In this document: positions 24,159-37,204 of the stretch, piece by piece | How positions within the stretch are numbered: position 1 is the first letter of the stretch | Layout of the letters: the number at the start of each line of letters is the position of its first letter | Assembly: GCA_907165135.1 (NCBI GenBank) | Contig: OU015566.1 | Span: 7,982,157-8,046,156 of the forward strand | Direction of reading: 5' to 3' | Source: Oikopleura dioica | Lineage: Eukaryota > Chordata > Appendicularia > Copelata > Oikopleuridae | Length of the DNA stretch: 64,000 nucleotides | Made by a program: the position numbers and the translations under genes | Notes under the pieces: model-generated | The model's input: the letters and a program-made list of their open reading frames with translations, nothing else | Database searches by the model: none | What the model was told of the DNA's origin: nothing

Positions 24159-27100
24159 ATTTCTGTTCTTTCAAGTGTTTTTTCGTATTTTTCTTCGTAT
24201 TTTTGTCGTTTTCTTTTGAAAATCTCTTTGTTATAAAAATCACCGTTTCGTCTGAGCTCTAACTGCGTTTGGTTTTTTGATTATAAAAAAATGTTTTCTG
24301 TTTAGTTCATCATTGAAAACAATCTGAATTAGGGCTTTAGCGTGACGTACCGCGCCAGTTGCGCATCTTCCGCCGCCGAGTTGCGCGTGCGCCGACCAGC
24401 GCCATCCAGCGGCACGCGAGGCGGGTAAAGAGCGCCGCCAACGAATGCAGCTACTAACGAAGGGGAAAGAAGAGGGATGGCAGGAGAGGTCTGCTTCGTG
24501 AGGGGATTCTCGGGAGATGAAAAGATGGCAATTAAACATCTTCTGATAGTACCGTCATTTATATTCAAATCGTCATTTTTATGGGTTTTTTATTATAATT
24601 AAAATCGCTCTTTCATTAATTCGAAGCCATCAGAACTTACTTCAGTCGAAAATTAATAATTTTTACTTGAGAGAGCCTCAATAATTCTTGAATTTTAATT
24701 TTGTTTTATGATCAAATTTTCGAGCATTTCCGTCTTTTAAAAGAAAGTTGAGCAGTTATAAACCGCTTTTTCATGTCTCTTCTGGCCAATTTTCCTTTTT
24801 TTGCAATAAACGTTTTAAAATGTTAAAAGTTGAAAAATTCCATTCCGTAATACAAAACACAGTGAAAACACGCGAATTTCCCATTCCGCCCATTTGGAAT
24901 TGAGGAGCTCGCTTTCCCTGGTTCTCTTTCCCGCTGAGGCCAGCTACTCAATCACATTCAGTGACCTTCCTCGCCTCACTTTGTCGTTCTTTCTTCCCCA
25001 AGTTCAATTCGACTAAGAAAAATATGCTCTGAGGTTCAATAAAGATGGCGATTATCGTCTGAGATGATTAAGACTACAAGGCAATTAGTAAAAAAAGGGT
25101 CGGATCAAGGTCTTACATATGTAAAACAAATTCAACTCCGACTTGACTGAATTTTGAATATTTGAATATTCTGCTAATAACCTGGGAAAAGGCAGCTTGT
25201 ATTACTATAATTTCCTGGGGTCACTGTTAGAGATGTTCGATTCAAGTATCAAGGTACGACGGGTCAACTGCGGCTAAATCATTAATTAGTAGCTCTAACA
25301 AAGTGGCAACTAAATAATAAAGAGTTGAGAATTTGAACTTATTTTTTGTAACGTCTGTTTTGGTCTTGAAAGAACCGCTAGAAATTATTTTTTTTGCATT
25401 CTTTTCAACCGAGGTGTTTCTCCTGCTCGCCCGCGCAAGAAATCAGCTGCGGGGAACAATTTTTTTTAATCAACTGAGAATGCGATTTCTTTCTTTTTGG
25501 AAATTCGGGGACACGCGCTGGAATCACGAAAATCTGGACGGGAACAACAATGGCATGGGGAGAGAAAAATAAATATGGTACAACGGAATTGAGGGGCGCT
25601 TTTGTCAGCTGACGCGTGTTTGGTTTTATGTTCTATGCGGGAGATATGCAGGAAGTAAGAGCGACTACTGTAGAGGATCATCAGATGTGGAGGGAACCAT
25701 AAGACTTTGAAGCGATGATTTTTTTCATATTTTTAAATTAAGAATATTCTCGATCAAGACACTAAAGTACATCCAGGAATTACACAGCCGAATTCATGAT
25801 AAATTGAAGCAAAATAAATTATTGTCCATAAAATTGCAAAACAAGTGCATCAGCTGTTATAATCAGCGTCTTCAGAGCCTGTCGCGTGCGCTGGCGGCCG
25901 CTAAACCCGAACGAGTGGGTTAACGATAACCATCATCAATGGCGGCGGGAGTATAGCTCCCGCTGTGTAATTGATATGCAGATATCAGTCTAATAGCGAC
26001 CGGTTTACCCTAGAGACCATTATCCGGCGCCTTTTCCCGGATATGCAGATACCAATAAAGCCGCGAGATGTTAAGGGGGTACCCGTTGAGCCGAATTCAC
26101 GATAACTACTCATCTGAATAAAAACATGCAATCTGGCAGTACTTCAAAGACAAACTTATGCATAAAATTTTTAGTGATAGACAAAAAAGCCCCTTGAGAA
26201 AAGAAACTTAAGAACTTAGATAACACAACTATTCTTAAAAAAATTTACTCATCAAGAATCGAGCAAGCGTAAAAATCTAACTGAATTTCCGTTCGAATTT
26301 AAAATCGCTTTTTATCAGCATATGTCAAGGATAATCCCTACTACCTTGACAATTTTGCACGCGACGGGGTGCCAGCCTCTCTCGGTCACCTGCTGAGCTC
26401 ATGACAGTCTGAAAATCCACTCAAGTGCTGGCTCAATAGCCAGGTTGATTTCGACCCCTGCAAATAGTAGCTCTTAAATTTACGAGCATAGGTGCTACGG
26501 AACTATAAGCTCATCAGCCGCGTCATATATGGGGCCCTTAAAATCGCAGGGAAGAAATTCCACCGTCGTAAAATGATCACTTGAGTTTTATGGGTACGGG
26601 GAAATGAGAGGGAGTCGAAGTTTTGATTTGATTGAGATTTCGGGTATTGAAAATATAACGTCTCTTTTGAGTGTAAACAATGACAACTATAAAATCTCCG
26701 CCCGGAATTAATTATTTACGGAAATTATTACGGAAGTTTTCCTTCTAAAGCTTGACCAGCAAAGTAGAGCCAATAAACGATTTTTTTATGAAATTGCAAG
26801 CCAACACAAATCAGAATCGCGAATAAATCAGCCCTCCGTTTATAAATGAAGCTCCCGGAGTCGCAAACAAACCAACCGGATATTGACCGCGCCATTTATA
26901 AACACGCACTTTTCAAACTCTCTCCCTTGAAAGAGGATATCCTCCGCTACCGACCAAGTTCAAGGAGCAGTGGCTAGAAAATTCACCTATTCAGGTAGAC
27001 TTGGCTTTGTTATGTCTGCACATGAATTTGGTCGAGGGAAGCTCTCGGAAGAGTATACAGTCAGTTTTCTTGCAAAATACACTTCAGAAGCCAAGATCAG

Positions 27101-28353
27101 CGGAGGTATTATACAGCTAAGAAAATACACCTCTGAAGAAGATAGATGAAATTCTGTTTTTACAAAGAATCGGTCGGAAAATCTTGGACCAAGATTCTTG
27201 GTTGTTTGTCGAAGATTGACAATTTTCGATTGATTATGTTCGTATTTTGGGTAATTTTATATTTAACACCAAAAGTGGGTCCTGTTTTTCTCAGATTTTC
27301 CGCTCGATTAGGCGCGTTCTGTCTAAGCACTTCCTATTTTTCTGCAAATTGGAGTTGACAATCCCCATTTTCCAGTCGACTTACTTTCCATTTTCACGAA
27401 AATCTGGCCGTGTTAAAATTGGCTCGCTTGCCCATTGACCTCAAATTGCGCCAAACAAAAAAACGCGATGCTAATTCAGCAAAGCAGGAAGTCCTCGGCT
27501 GCGGATTTCCTCGCGCTACTTATCGCCTCGCCGGAGTACTTCTTCCATAAACCTCGTTTTTGATCAGCTGCCAGCGAGGGTTAAATATTTACTGCGCAGA
27601 AAAAGTATCGTTGATGTTGGTAAGCTCTGTGGTTGAGAATTATGCGTGCTGCATTACTGTCATATTTAAAATATTGTTGACGAGCAAATTGAAGACTTGC
27701 TCGTCTAAACATGGAATTCTAGCGTTGAAAGCAGTGCACTTGTTTCGGTATTCCCTCGAAAATATCTTCATATTTAGTTCACTCAACAATGTTTGTTTCT
27801 TACATTCTCCGACAAGCCCCCCATCCCTTATATCTTGAAATCCGACACTCGAGTTGTCGGAAAACAAGCGCTCTTCAAAGTGTTCAAAAATATTTTGCAC
27901 TCATGCTGCTCAAGAACCAGTAAATAATAAAAAGGAAGAAGTCCCTCAGTTATTTCTTTTGTCCGCCTCTCAATTGCCAAAATATTCGTATAAATAATAT
28001 TTCGCCTCTAGAATTATTTAGGGTTTAAATTCGTTGATCCTTCGCGACTTGTTTGCACCCAAGTCAATGGCTTTCCGGCTATGCGTTCATCTTTTATGAA
28101 AGCTGAATTAACACTTAGCCTACTTAGAAAGCGACTGCTGGAGAAGTGCAGAATTAAGGGCCTTCAGCCTTTTGCTTTATTGTTCGACCAAGAGATCAAA
28201 TATTAGATCAGAGGCGAACAAATGAGTTCATGCGTTCGATTTTAAACCCTCTATAAAAATAAAGATACACCAATTTTGAGGTTATATCAGGGTTAAAAAG
28301 CGAGGGTTTTGATAAGGCTACGGAACCCGTACTACAGATCTTTATTTAGGGTA
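24159..28353. other. Gene-poor interval with a local CpG-rich patch
   Basis: No gene can be supported. Around 24345-24450 the sequence becomes rich in CpG and contains TGACGTA, just upstream (minus-strand sense) of the proposed first exon of the Kirre-like gene, so a promoter there is possible. The rest is AT-rich with short ORFs that show no family features. Confidence 0.4.
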
Positions 28354-29100
28354 GCTATTAGATAAGTTTCGAAAAATGTTTTCAGGCCAAAAAATCACTT
28401 TTTAACTGTTAGTGCCATCTTCACCGCCGCCTCAAACCGAGTCGAACGGTATATGTATCGCTTGAAAATTCTAGAGTTTCGGGTACTTCCGGTCAAATTT
28501 ACGAAATTCTAGTATTCCACTGCCGTTTTTGATACAGAAATGGTACTATGGCATATAGCATGTCAAAATGACCGCTAGGACGTGAGGAGTGCAGGGGTCT
28601 CAAAAAATAAGTACTTTTGCAAAGAAAAGTACCTAAAAATAATTATTTTGAGATTTTTTAGCACTAAAAATATCAATTATTAATTTTTTCGGGAAGAAAG
28701 CAGATGGATAATCAAGTTTTATCTCTTATAAATAAATCTACAAAGAAAACTATATTTAAATCGAAAATTTCTTGAAATTTGATATTTTTAGTGCTAAAAA
28801 TCTCAAAATAATTATTTTTAGGTACTTTTCTTTTCAAAAGTACTTATTTTTTGAGACCCCTGCACTCCTCACGTCCTAGCGGTCATTTTGACATGCTATA
28901 TGCCATAGTACCATTTCTGTATCAAAAACGGCAGTGGAATACTAGAATTTCGTAAATTTGACCGGAAGCACCCGAAACTATAGAATTTTCAAGCGATACA
29001 TATACCGTTCGACTCGGTTTGAGGCGGCGGTGAAGATGGCACTTACAGTTAAAAAGTGATTTTTTGGCCTGAAAAAATTTTTCGAAAATCATCTTAGAGA
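28354..29100. mobile_element. Long inverted-repeat (foldback) element
   Basis: Two arms of about 320 bp face each other (about 28354-28676 and 28779-29100) around a spacer of about 100 bp. The outer arms share GGCCAAAAAATCACTTTTTA, and the inner parts share blocks such as ATTTTTAGCAC. Identity between the arms is high over nearly the whole length. There is no coding sequence inside. This is the structure of a foldback or long-TIR MITE, and a transcript would form a long hairpin. I could not define a clear target-site duplication. Confidence 0.85.
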
Positions 29101-29195
29101 TAGTTATGAAAATGAGCCTGAAAAATGAGTAGATTTAGATTTGCATTCAGCTGATTTAGCCATTACCAATGATCTACGCTCGGCAACCTGTGTAG

Positions 29196-29355
29196 AAAAC
29201 CTGAGTCAGGTTCTGAAGAGCTTAAATAAAAAGCCGCACAGCGGCTTTTAAACGAAGCCGCGAAGCGGCTTCGCTAATATTACAAATACAATCTATCAAA
29301 AATTAAAGCGAACCTGCGTTGCGGCTTCAGAACCTGACTCAGGTTGCCGAGCCCA
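29196..29355. repeat. Compound palindrome with GCCGC hairpins
   Basis: The outer arms CTGAGTCAGGTTCTGAAG and CTTCAGAACCTGACTCAG are exact inverted copies. Between them lie AAGCCGC/GCGGCTT palindromes. Similar AAGCCGCnnnGCGGCTT hairpins occur at about 32413-32463, 41130-41170 and 53610-53635, so this is a dispersed family. Confidence 0.75.
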
Positions 29356-32300
29356 GCCAATGACCCTCAAACGATCTCACGATCGTAAGCAAAGAATTTC
29401 TTTAGAAAAGAGTGAAAAGAAGAGATAAGTGAGGTTTTGCGGTAACTTCGAAATATGTAAATTGTAAGTGAAGAGCGTCTTGTTCTGAAGAAACTGTTTT
29501 GATGATAATCACTCATATCTATATTATATATACATGTTTATTTTCTGACAAAGTGAGATCTTCCGCCTTCAAATTTGATAATTAATTAAGCCTGGATCAA
29601 TTGCTTATTAATTGTTATAATATAACACCCGCGAAAATGCGCCTTTCTGAACATATCGTGTTGGCAAAATATTGCTCAATTATAAATTCACCAAGTTTTT
29701 TCAGCAAAGCTAATAGATTTTCTTGTCTAGTTTTCTCATTCCGTTAGTTATTCAGAAAAAAAAACCGCCTGACTCCGCACGTGAGCAAACTGATGCTCAA
29801 CCCTTTTTTTGATTTCTTGATGTTTCGACCTTTGAAATGGACGTGTTGTGATGGCAGCAGCTACAAGCTCCTCGGTCGGTTCTACAGCTTGTTGATGAGA
29901 CCACGGGCGAGCATGTTTCAATTTTCAAAAGCGGTGTTTTTTTCGTAAAAAAATGGAACCAACTGAAGGTCAATTGGAGCATCAATTTTCAGTTTTCTAA
30001 AATTGGGCTCTGCTTTCTCTTACACCGTGAACTCACCGAATAAGTAACTTAGTTCTACCATAGTACGAGTAGATACAAGGAAAAGGGATGAAGTTCCGCT
30101 CACGCTGTTTTTTGGGCCTGGCCCCGGATCTTCGGGAATGAAAAAAAAAACGCGTCCAAAACAAAAAAAAAATAGCCAAACAAAATTTCGCGCTGGAAAT
30201 ATTTTCAGTGACCTAGTCAATTCTCCAGGTTGACCTCAAAAAATGATCTTCCAGCGAGCATGTTTTTTTTTAAAAGATTTATGTAAATAAAAATCAAAAT
30301 AAGACAAATTTGACAAAAAGAAAAATAATTATCGGGCGTTGCATAATGTCAAAATTATCGGAATCGGTCGTCTAAACAGGAAAAATAAGACGATTGTTTT
30401 GGGATAAGGTGTTGGAGCAATTTGTTCGATTTGCATTTTACAAGCATCTGGCTCGCGTTGCCAGTCGAACCGCCTTGAAGGATTTTGGAAGGCTTATCTC
30501 CACTGGATCCGGCTTTTTCGTGCAAGCCTCTTTCTTGTTTGCTTGTCCCGCGAAGGCCAAGCGCGTAAAAGATACCCTTATCAAGCTCGATCTCTTTAGT
30601 TAGAACGTGTGCCGCTAAATCCAACTGACAGCGTTTCTCAGACTTTTAAACTTTCAAACGAAAGATTACGTTATACCACCTGCTTTTTTTCGTTGTTCAG
30701 GAAACAATTTTCAGAAATATATTTCCCCCTTCTTACTTGTGAAAAATAGTTGTCCCGACCACAGCGCTCTTGAAAACAGAACACTATCGGTTCATCAAAA
30801 TCGGTAATATCGGAAGCGGTACAAAGATAAGAGTGTATCAGATGAGGAGCTCGTCTCGGCGCAAGGACAATTAAATTTTGGTCTTCGCATTTTCCCCGGA
30901 ATGAATCCAGTCGAATTTAATTGGGTAATTATGCAACCGTGATAGGGGGAAAAATTGCGATAGTTTGCGGTCAGATCTGCTCAATGTACATTTTGAACGA
31001 TAGGGCCTTGATTGGGGGGAATTATGATGCTTTGTTCACGGAAAATTTATGTTTTTTGATAAGATTTATGGAATTAAGACGGTAAATTCCCCCGTTTTGG
31101 GTGATATATCTACAGTAGAAAAAAGTCAACCCGGTAAATTATGAATTTTGAAGGACTACTATTGTAAACTGCTGCTTGATTTCGATACTCGCCTGCAGCT
31201 AGTGCACCTTCAGCAAATGCATATTTAATCATTAGCGCATAAAAACGACAACACACGTTTTGATTTTGAAGGCACTTGAGCGCAACACGTGATGCTTTTC
31301 GACATATTTGTTAATACTGATCAGCGTGATAGCTGTAGTAATCTACATGCACCACAAATACTTGTGAATATTTCACGATCGAACTGCTCCATTTGATAAT
31401 GCACAAAAAAACAAAGCATTTTTAACGAGCGAAATACCTGCCATTTTCGTGATCTCTTTCCAGTTAAATAGGCGTTTTTATCTTTTACAAGTATTATGTA
31501 TATATACTCTGTTTATTATGATTTCGCTGATGTTAGCTGATTGATTGACCCGTTGGGTTATTAACTGGGCTTCGTGAAATTTTGGCACCAAATCAAACTC
31601 TATATTTTTCATGATCTTCGATTGTAAATACTCTCTAAAAGTTATGTTCCGTAAAAAGCGAATAATTCTCTTCCTGTAGTGAGAGGATATGACAGGACAA
31701 GCGGAAATTGCCTTTATTATTTATTTTTCAATAATAAAAATATTTTTAATGACGCGCAATTTTAGGACCATTCCTTGAACGTGTCTTCCTGTATTTAAAA
31801 TATTCTGGACTCATGATTTTTCTTTCAAAAAACAGCATCAAAGGTTCGGCTACGTCTAATTCAATCAAATTTTTCTCGCGACTCTCGCTCCTCTGTTTTT
31901 CCTAAGTCCACGGGTTTACTCCCAAATCAAGCCGAGCAAGAAAAAAATTAAAAAAAATGTTCAAATTTTCCTTCTTGCTTTTTATTATTAATTTATCTGT
32001 TTGTGTATTTGGTAGAATTTATCTGATGTTGGGAAAAATATTTTATTTTTCTGACGAGTGGAGTGGGCAGAAAACGTGGGGGCATTTTTTGGTATTTAGG
32101 GCGAAAACAAGCTTTTGATTTTATAAGAGCGTATTCTTTTTGTATGGTTTGGAAATCCTGGAAGGGGAAATAATTAAGATTGAGTACGGCTGGAGAGCGA
32201 GTTTGTTTTGTACCTCGAGTTTTATAAAAATCGTCTGCTTATCATACTACAAACATCATGAAACAAAAACGTGATGCTCTGGCTAAAGCGTACTTGTTTA

Positions 32301-32997
32301 ACTCTTGACAAACTTTTGCCAAAGGATTGGTCAGCACGTATGCTTGGGCTAAACTCTCTTTCTTCTGATTCGATGAAATAAGAGAATCAGCTCTTGGGCC
32401 AAAGTTTTGTTTGGCTAAGCCGCTTTGCGGCTTCGTTTTTAAAAAAAGCCGCTTCGCGGCTTTCATCAAAGCTTCTTCATTATTCAGAGGAAGAATGAAG
32501 TCAGAAAAAGTGACTTCATCGGCATGCAATTAAAAATGTTCCCGACGCATTCTCTGTTGTCAGAAATCCTTTATGCAATAAATTCCGCTAGAATAATATA
32601 AAATTCCTGCCGACAGGCCTCTGTCTTCCCAAAAACGTGCAGTGGCGGTTTATAAGATTTAGAATCTTGTTTCTAATTTTGACTTCAAGTATTGTTTCGT
32701 AAAAGATAATAGAAAATATTGAGGCGGGAAATTGCCTTCTGAGGAAAGAAAAATATCCCCTCACCTTTGTGCGCGACGCCGGATTTTGAAAAAGGACGCA
32801 CACCTGTAACAATAACGGCTGCTTTTTATAGATTCTGGGAAGAGAAAAGGGCTGGTTCTGTTGGCAAAATCATGTGAATTTCATAACGACGCGCGACCAT
32901 GTAACGTGTTTTATTTTCAGTGAGTAGTAGTAGTAGCAGTGATTAGCAGCGTCAAAGAACCGACTATTTTTATTACCAAGGTCTTTTGTCCTTTTAT
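29356..32997. other. Gene-poor interval
   Basis: No gene is supported. It contains one of the dispersed GCCGC hairpins (about 32413-32463) and a short (AGT)n run near 32925. ORFs at 30355-30624 and 32242-32529 (minus) lack family features, and the second is partly built from the repeat. Confidence 0.5.
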
Positions 32998-33746
32998 TCA
33001 CCAGGCTTCGTCATCTTCCGAATGGTAATCATCGTATTTCGCATTGTCATCGGCGGGTGATTCCTTGGCTTCGTCACAAGAACTGTCCGAATATTCCATT
33101 TTTCGTTTTCGATCACACTTTTTCGTTGTGACTTTGAATCGGCCGTCTTCATCGCGGTAGAGTTCAAGCGCGTCTTCGCCCTCCGCCTTTACCTCTGAAA
33201 AACGATTTGGGAAGAATTCCATGCTTCTAACTTACGAAGAAGAATGTCGAACAAAACATCGATTCGGTTTTCATCGTCAGCCGAGCCTTTTTTGAAGAGC
33301 TTGATGAGCTTGAACTGCTTTGTCAGGGCATGAAGGCTGGCGCCTCCTTTTTCGCTCTTCACAGGAAAATGATCGGCAGGAGAGATGTCGCAGTCGGCAT
33401 CCATGAACTGATGGGGTGTTCGTCTATCCCTCCAATTTGCAACTGCGGTCGAAAATTTTTTCTTCATCTCGCGCCTCCAATCGATGTTGACGTCTTCTTC
33501 GAAGTTCTCCCAGCTGAATGACTTTGCCGGCGATTGGCTGGACGCTTCTTTTTCCCAACTTCGTTCCACCGTTCGGTCCGTTCCAAAAGAAGCTGAATCT
33601 TCAGTGTCAGACTCTTGGTTTTCGTCTTCCGATTCTACTGAGCAATATTGTCCTGGGTTTCTATACTCGTAATCGATGTGGAATCCGTCATATTTGTCTA
33701 ATGCGGGTTTTACAGTACCGGAATTGATATTATCAAAACAAAGCAT
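32998..33746 (-). CDS. Acidic, Ser-rich hypothetical protein
   Basis: Two exons, 33236-33746 and 32998-33194, joined by a 41-nt GT-AG intron, give about 235 aa. The protein is rich in Asp, Glu and Ser (ESEDENQESDTEDS; C-terminal YHSEDDEAW) with a basic patch (KKCDRKRKM). It has no membrane segment and no recognised domain. The start is uncertain: the first in-frame ATG is at 33746, but an upstream exon may exist. It lies about 300 bp downstream of the HENMT1-like gene on the same strand. A nuclear or cytoplasmic disordered protein is a guess from composition only. Confidence 0.55.
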
Positions 33747-34046
33747 TAGATATACCAATCATTGAATAAAATGGATGTGATTAAACCTGCTGCCTTTATT
33801 CTGCATCCGATTTATGGCGTAATACGAAGCGACCCTGTCAACTGAAACTGGAAACACGTGATTAGAACACTCGATTCCTCTTTTAGAGAGTTGACCAATT
33901 ATCAGTTTATCCGTTTATTTTTTTCAGTGGTTTTCTTTTTTTTGTCAGTGGAAATGTGTCACTCAGTGATAAATGCGTTTGAAAATTGAACTAATATTAC
34001 ATGTAATTGGAATAAGAATAAGTGCAATTTTTTGGCTAAATTGAAT

Positions 34047-35648
34047 TTAAGCTAGGGCGTAAAGAAGAGCACGAGAGCCCGGTTGCGGATAGCACATGTA
34101 CTCGCACTCTGGATCGTGGTCACATTCTTGTGGCACATCTAGGGGTAGGTTAACTACGAACGCGTGAATCAGCTGTGGTCCACATTGCGGATAGTAGTAG
34201 TATTCACAATATGGACAGTGTTCACATTCTAGCACGGAATGATAATGCTGATGGTGCAACTCGTACTGGCTGGTATCTATGGTCGCTTGCGCACAGTGGT
34301 CTTCGTCGTTATCCGTCCCTGAAATGAGCCATAAGAAGTCAATTCTTTACGATGTGCACTTACAGTTCTGAGGTCCAGTCGGAAATCGATAATACTTGCC
34401 GATCTCCTCAGTAAAGGCACCGGCAGGCTTCCTCTCGTCAGGAGACGTCCAGGACTTATGCCGCTGTGCTTCGTCAGGCTCTGGAATCTCAGCAGAAGTG
34501 TTGAGAATCTGAAGCACTGCATCGTAGAGCATCGATTTGAAGTCAAACTTCCGCAATGTCGTCTTGTGGATTTGCTTGTACTTCGACTCTAAAATTTTAC
34601 AATGAAGATCTTTTGGGTAAAATTTGTCTTTACTTAGAGGTCGCTCGGGATGAAGACTTGGATAGGGCTTGAGAGTGAAGACTGCTGATTGGCTGCAGAA
34701 ACCCTTGGAGTAGTCTCCTCCCCAGTGTTTTCCAATGCCTTCGATTTTTACCGAGTACTCAGGATACTCCCGCAGACAATGCTCAGTGAACTTTTTGAAC
34801 TCCTCCCTTGTCTAAACAAAAATTTAGGATGCGCTAAAAAGTTGATTGCTTACCCATTCAAATCGATGATCGTCATGTCTGAAATTGCCATGCGGCATCG
34901 TCGACCAGTGCGAATTGAAATCACCGTTTGGTGTCGTAATTATCGCTGTTTTTGGCCGTATGTCGCGGAAAATCGTCTTCAACAAGCCAGGATGATCTTC
35001 TTCGTTGATGTGCTCGATCAACTCGATGCAGCTCAAGAAGTCGATTCCTTGGAGACTTGTTTCTGGAGCTTCGCAAGCGTTTCCTTGGTAGAGCTAGAGA
35101 ATTGGTCAGGAACAATCTTTCTTTCAGTAACATTACCTCAACAGAACAATCATGTTCCCTCTTGAAATCATTTCCCAAGTAGAAATTGTCAAAGTTCGAC
35201 TCTAGCGTGAATTTGTTGCTTACCAACAACTCTTTTTGAATATCCACTCCTAAAAGCGATTGAAAGAGGGAAGAAAAAGGATGAAACTTACCCACAACTC
35301 TTCTCAACTGTAATTTGGCGAGTTCGCGAACAAACTTGCACTCCGCACATCCCAAGTCGATCACTGACTTCGCTTTTGTCTTCTCAATGTAATTTATTAC
35401 ATAGTCGTAGCGCTGGAGATATAATTTCGGCTAAAAAGGGTTGAAACGAAACTGTTCAAAATATTCCCCCTGACCTCAAAGTAAGTGATGTTTCCAGTGG
35501 GCACATCGTGCTCCACCTGGTCCATTTCTTTCTCCACCGCCGGCATTGTCGGCAGCGTCAATTTTCCCTCACTCTCTTTATCCGGGCCATCTCTAGAATC
35601 CTCCTCCTTGGTCGACCATTCATCATCCCCGCGCGCTATTTCCGCCAT
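34047..35648 (-). CDS. HENMT1: Small-RNA 2'-O-methyltransferase, HEN1 type
   Basis: Seven exons: 35475-35648, 35292-35430, 35137-35249, 34854-35093, 34634-34811, 34364-34588 and 34047-34318; 446 aa with consistent phases. It should methylate the 3' terminal ribose of small RNAs (piRNAs in animals) using S-adenosylmethionine. The SAM-binding motif is SVIDLGCAECKF. The metal-binding site of the family is visible as CIELIEHI (two Glu and His), with a second His in HDDHRFEWTREEF. Other conserved blocks are ITTPNGDFN and KGFCSQSAVF. The C-terminus is longer than I expect for the family: the last exon carries two similar Cys/His/Tyr-rich units (ECEHCPYCEYYYYPQCG and ECDHDPECEYMCYPQPG). An acidic N-terminal extension precedes the domain. 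Confidence 0.9.
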
Positions 35649-36879
35649 CTTTTCTCTCTGTTTCTGTTTTTTTTCTCGCAGAAGCAGCGAGTTCTGGGAA
35701 TTTTCTCCTCGAATCCTGTTTCTTCGATTATGTGTAGGCGATTGTGGGTGGGGAAAAAGATCATGAGGAAAAAATTTAAAATTATCTTTCGCGCCAAAAC
35801 TGACCCTTCAATTTATCGCTTGTATTACCTTAAAATTAACATATTTTAATATTATTTATTTAATATTATATTTTAAAATTAATATTAAAATATATTTATT
35901 AAGAGATATTAATTATAAATAAAGAAACTTATTGCTTTTTGTCAAAATAAAAAAGGACTCATTTCATCATCAATTAGTTTTTATCCCGGAATCAAGAAAT
36001 ATTTGATTATTCATCTTTTTCATAAATCATCAAATATTACTTGATTCCGGGATGAAAACTCTACTGATGATGGAATCAGTCGTTTGTTATTTTTACAACA
36101 AGCAGTAAGTAAATTAATTTATCCGGCTCACAATTGTCTACAAATCTGTGTACTAGCAAATTATAAAAACTGTTTCTTCATAGAATTCTGAAAAGACACT
36201 GGTTCATGATTATTTTTTGTTTAGAAAGCATTGTGCTATCGGAACGGTAAAAATTAATAGAGCCAGTCTCGGTACGGAGCTGCCATTCCGCCGCGATAAC
36301 TGACAATTATTGAATTGCTCGGCTTTATATCTCGCGCGCCAGCTGGCGGCGAATAGACCCGCTAAATCACCACTTTTCACCGGAAAGGTCGCATTTCAAG
36401 GTTTTACCAGGGATTGTTGGTAATTGCCAATTGTTTCTGCCAGAGTTGAATTTACTGTTTAGAATAGCGATTCTTTCAATCAGTGTTTTCTAACTTCAAT
36501 CTCTTTGTAACTTTCACTTGTAACTGTCTGGTCAATCCTTGGTGCTTTGCTGATTTCTGATGTTTGAGAAAGTGAAACATTACCGTTTGGATTTCTGACG
36601 ACAAAATTACGTCAAAACACGGCCGCGAGTTGAGCGTAAAATTTACCCCCAATTCGATGCTCAAAACCCACACTGTGGATATATATTTTCGCGAGTTTGT
36701 AAACCGTTCTCCTTTTTCTTGCGTTTTTTTCTTCGCGGCCGCAATGACGCTGAATATCACGAAAAACGAATGGCTGATCTGGGTATTTTTTTAGAGGAGC
36801 CACGTTTTTTTTACGATATGGTCATTTAGTTTTAACAGCAATCAAAATCTCGTCAAGATAATTTTTATGCCAGCTGAGG
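35649..36879. other. AT-rich interval with a short hairpin
   Basis: No gene is seen. At about 35961-36072 two arms of about 50 nt containing ATCCCGGAATCAAG form an inverted repeat around a short AT loop, resembling a small foldback element. The stretch 35830-35930 is almost pure A/T. Confidence 0.5.
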
Positions 36880-37204
36880 AAGTACAAGCTCGATAAGAAC
36901 TGACTGATGATCGTGATAAGCGTTTTCTACCGCGCTAATTGAAAAATGATTGTTAGAGGCTCTTTCTTACCAAAAAAGGAAAGTAAATACACAAGCGTGA
37001 TTAGGTGCTTGCTGAAGAAAAAATCAGGTAATTAGTGGAGTTCTCAGTGATTCAGCCGTAAGAAGGTGATGATTCAAAATATCGGTACATCAGTTTTTGT
37101 TGACTAAAATGAGGAAAAAGGAAAACTTCTTGGGAATATAAAGATGAAGATTTTGGTGCCCAAATCACAAACAAAAAGAAACAACCTCGATATCAACTTC
37201 AGCA

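Noticed and set aside
30355-30624. Minus-strand ORF of 89 codons
   Set aside because: An overlapping plus-strand ORF of similar length exists and neither has protein-like conservation signs.
32242-32529. Minus-strand ORF of 95 codons
   Set aside because: Runs through the GCCGC hairpin repeat, so the open frame reflects the repeat.
33330-33727. Three plus-strand ORFs over the acidic gene
   Set aside because: The minus-strand two-exon model explains the region and has consistent splice phases.
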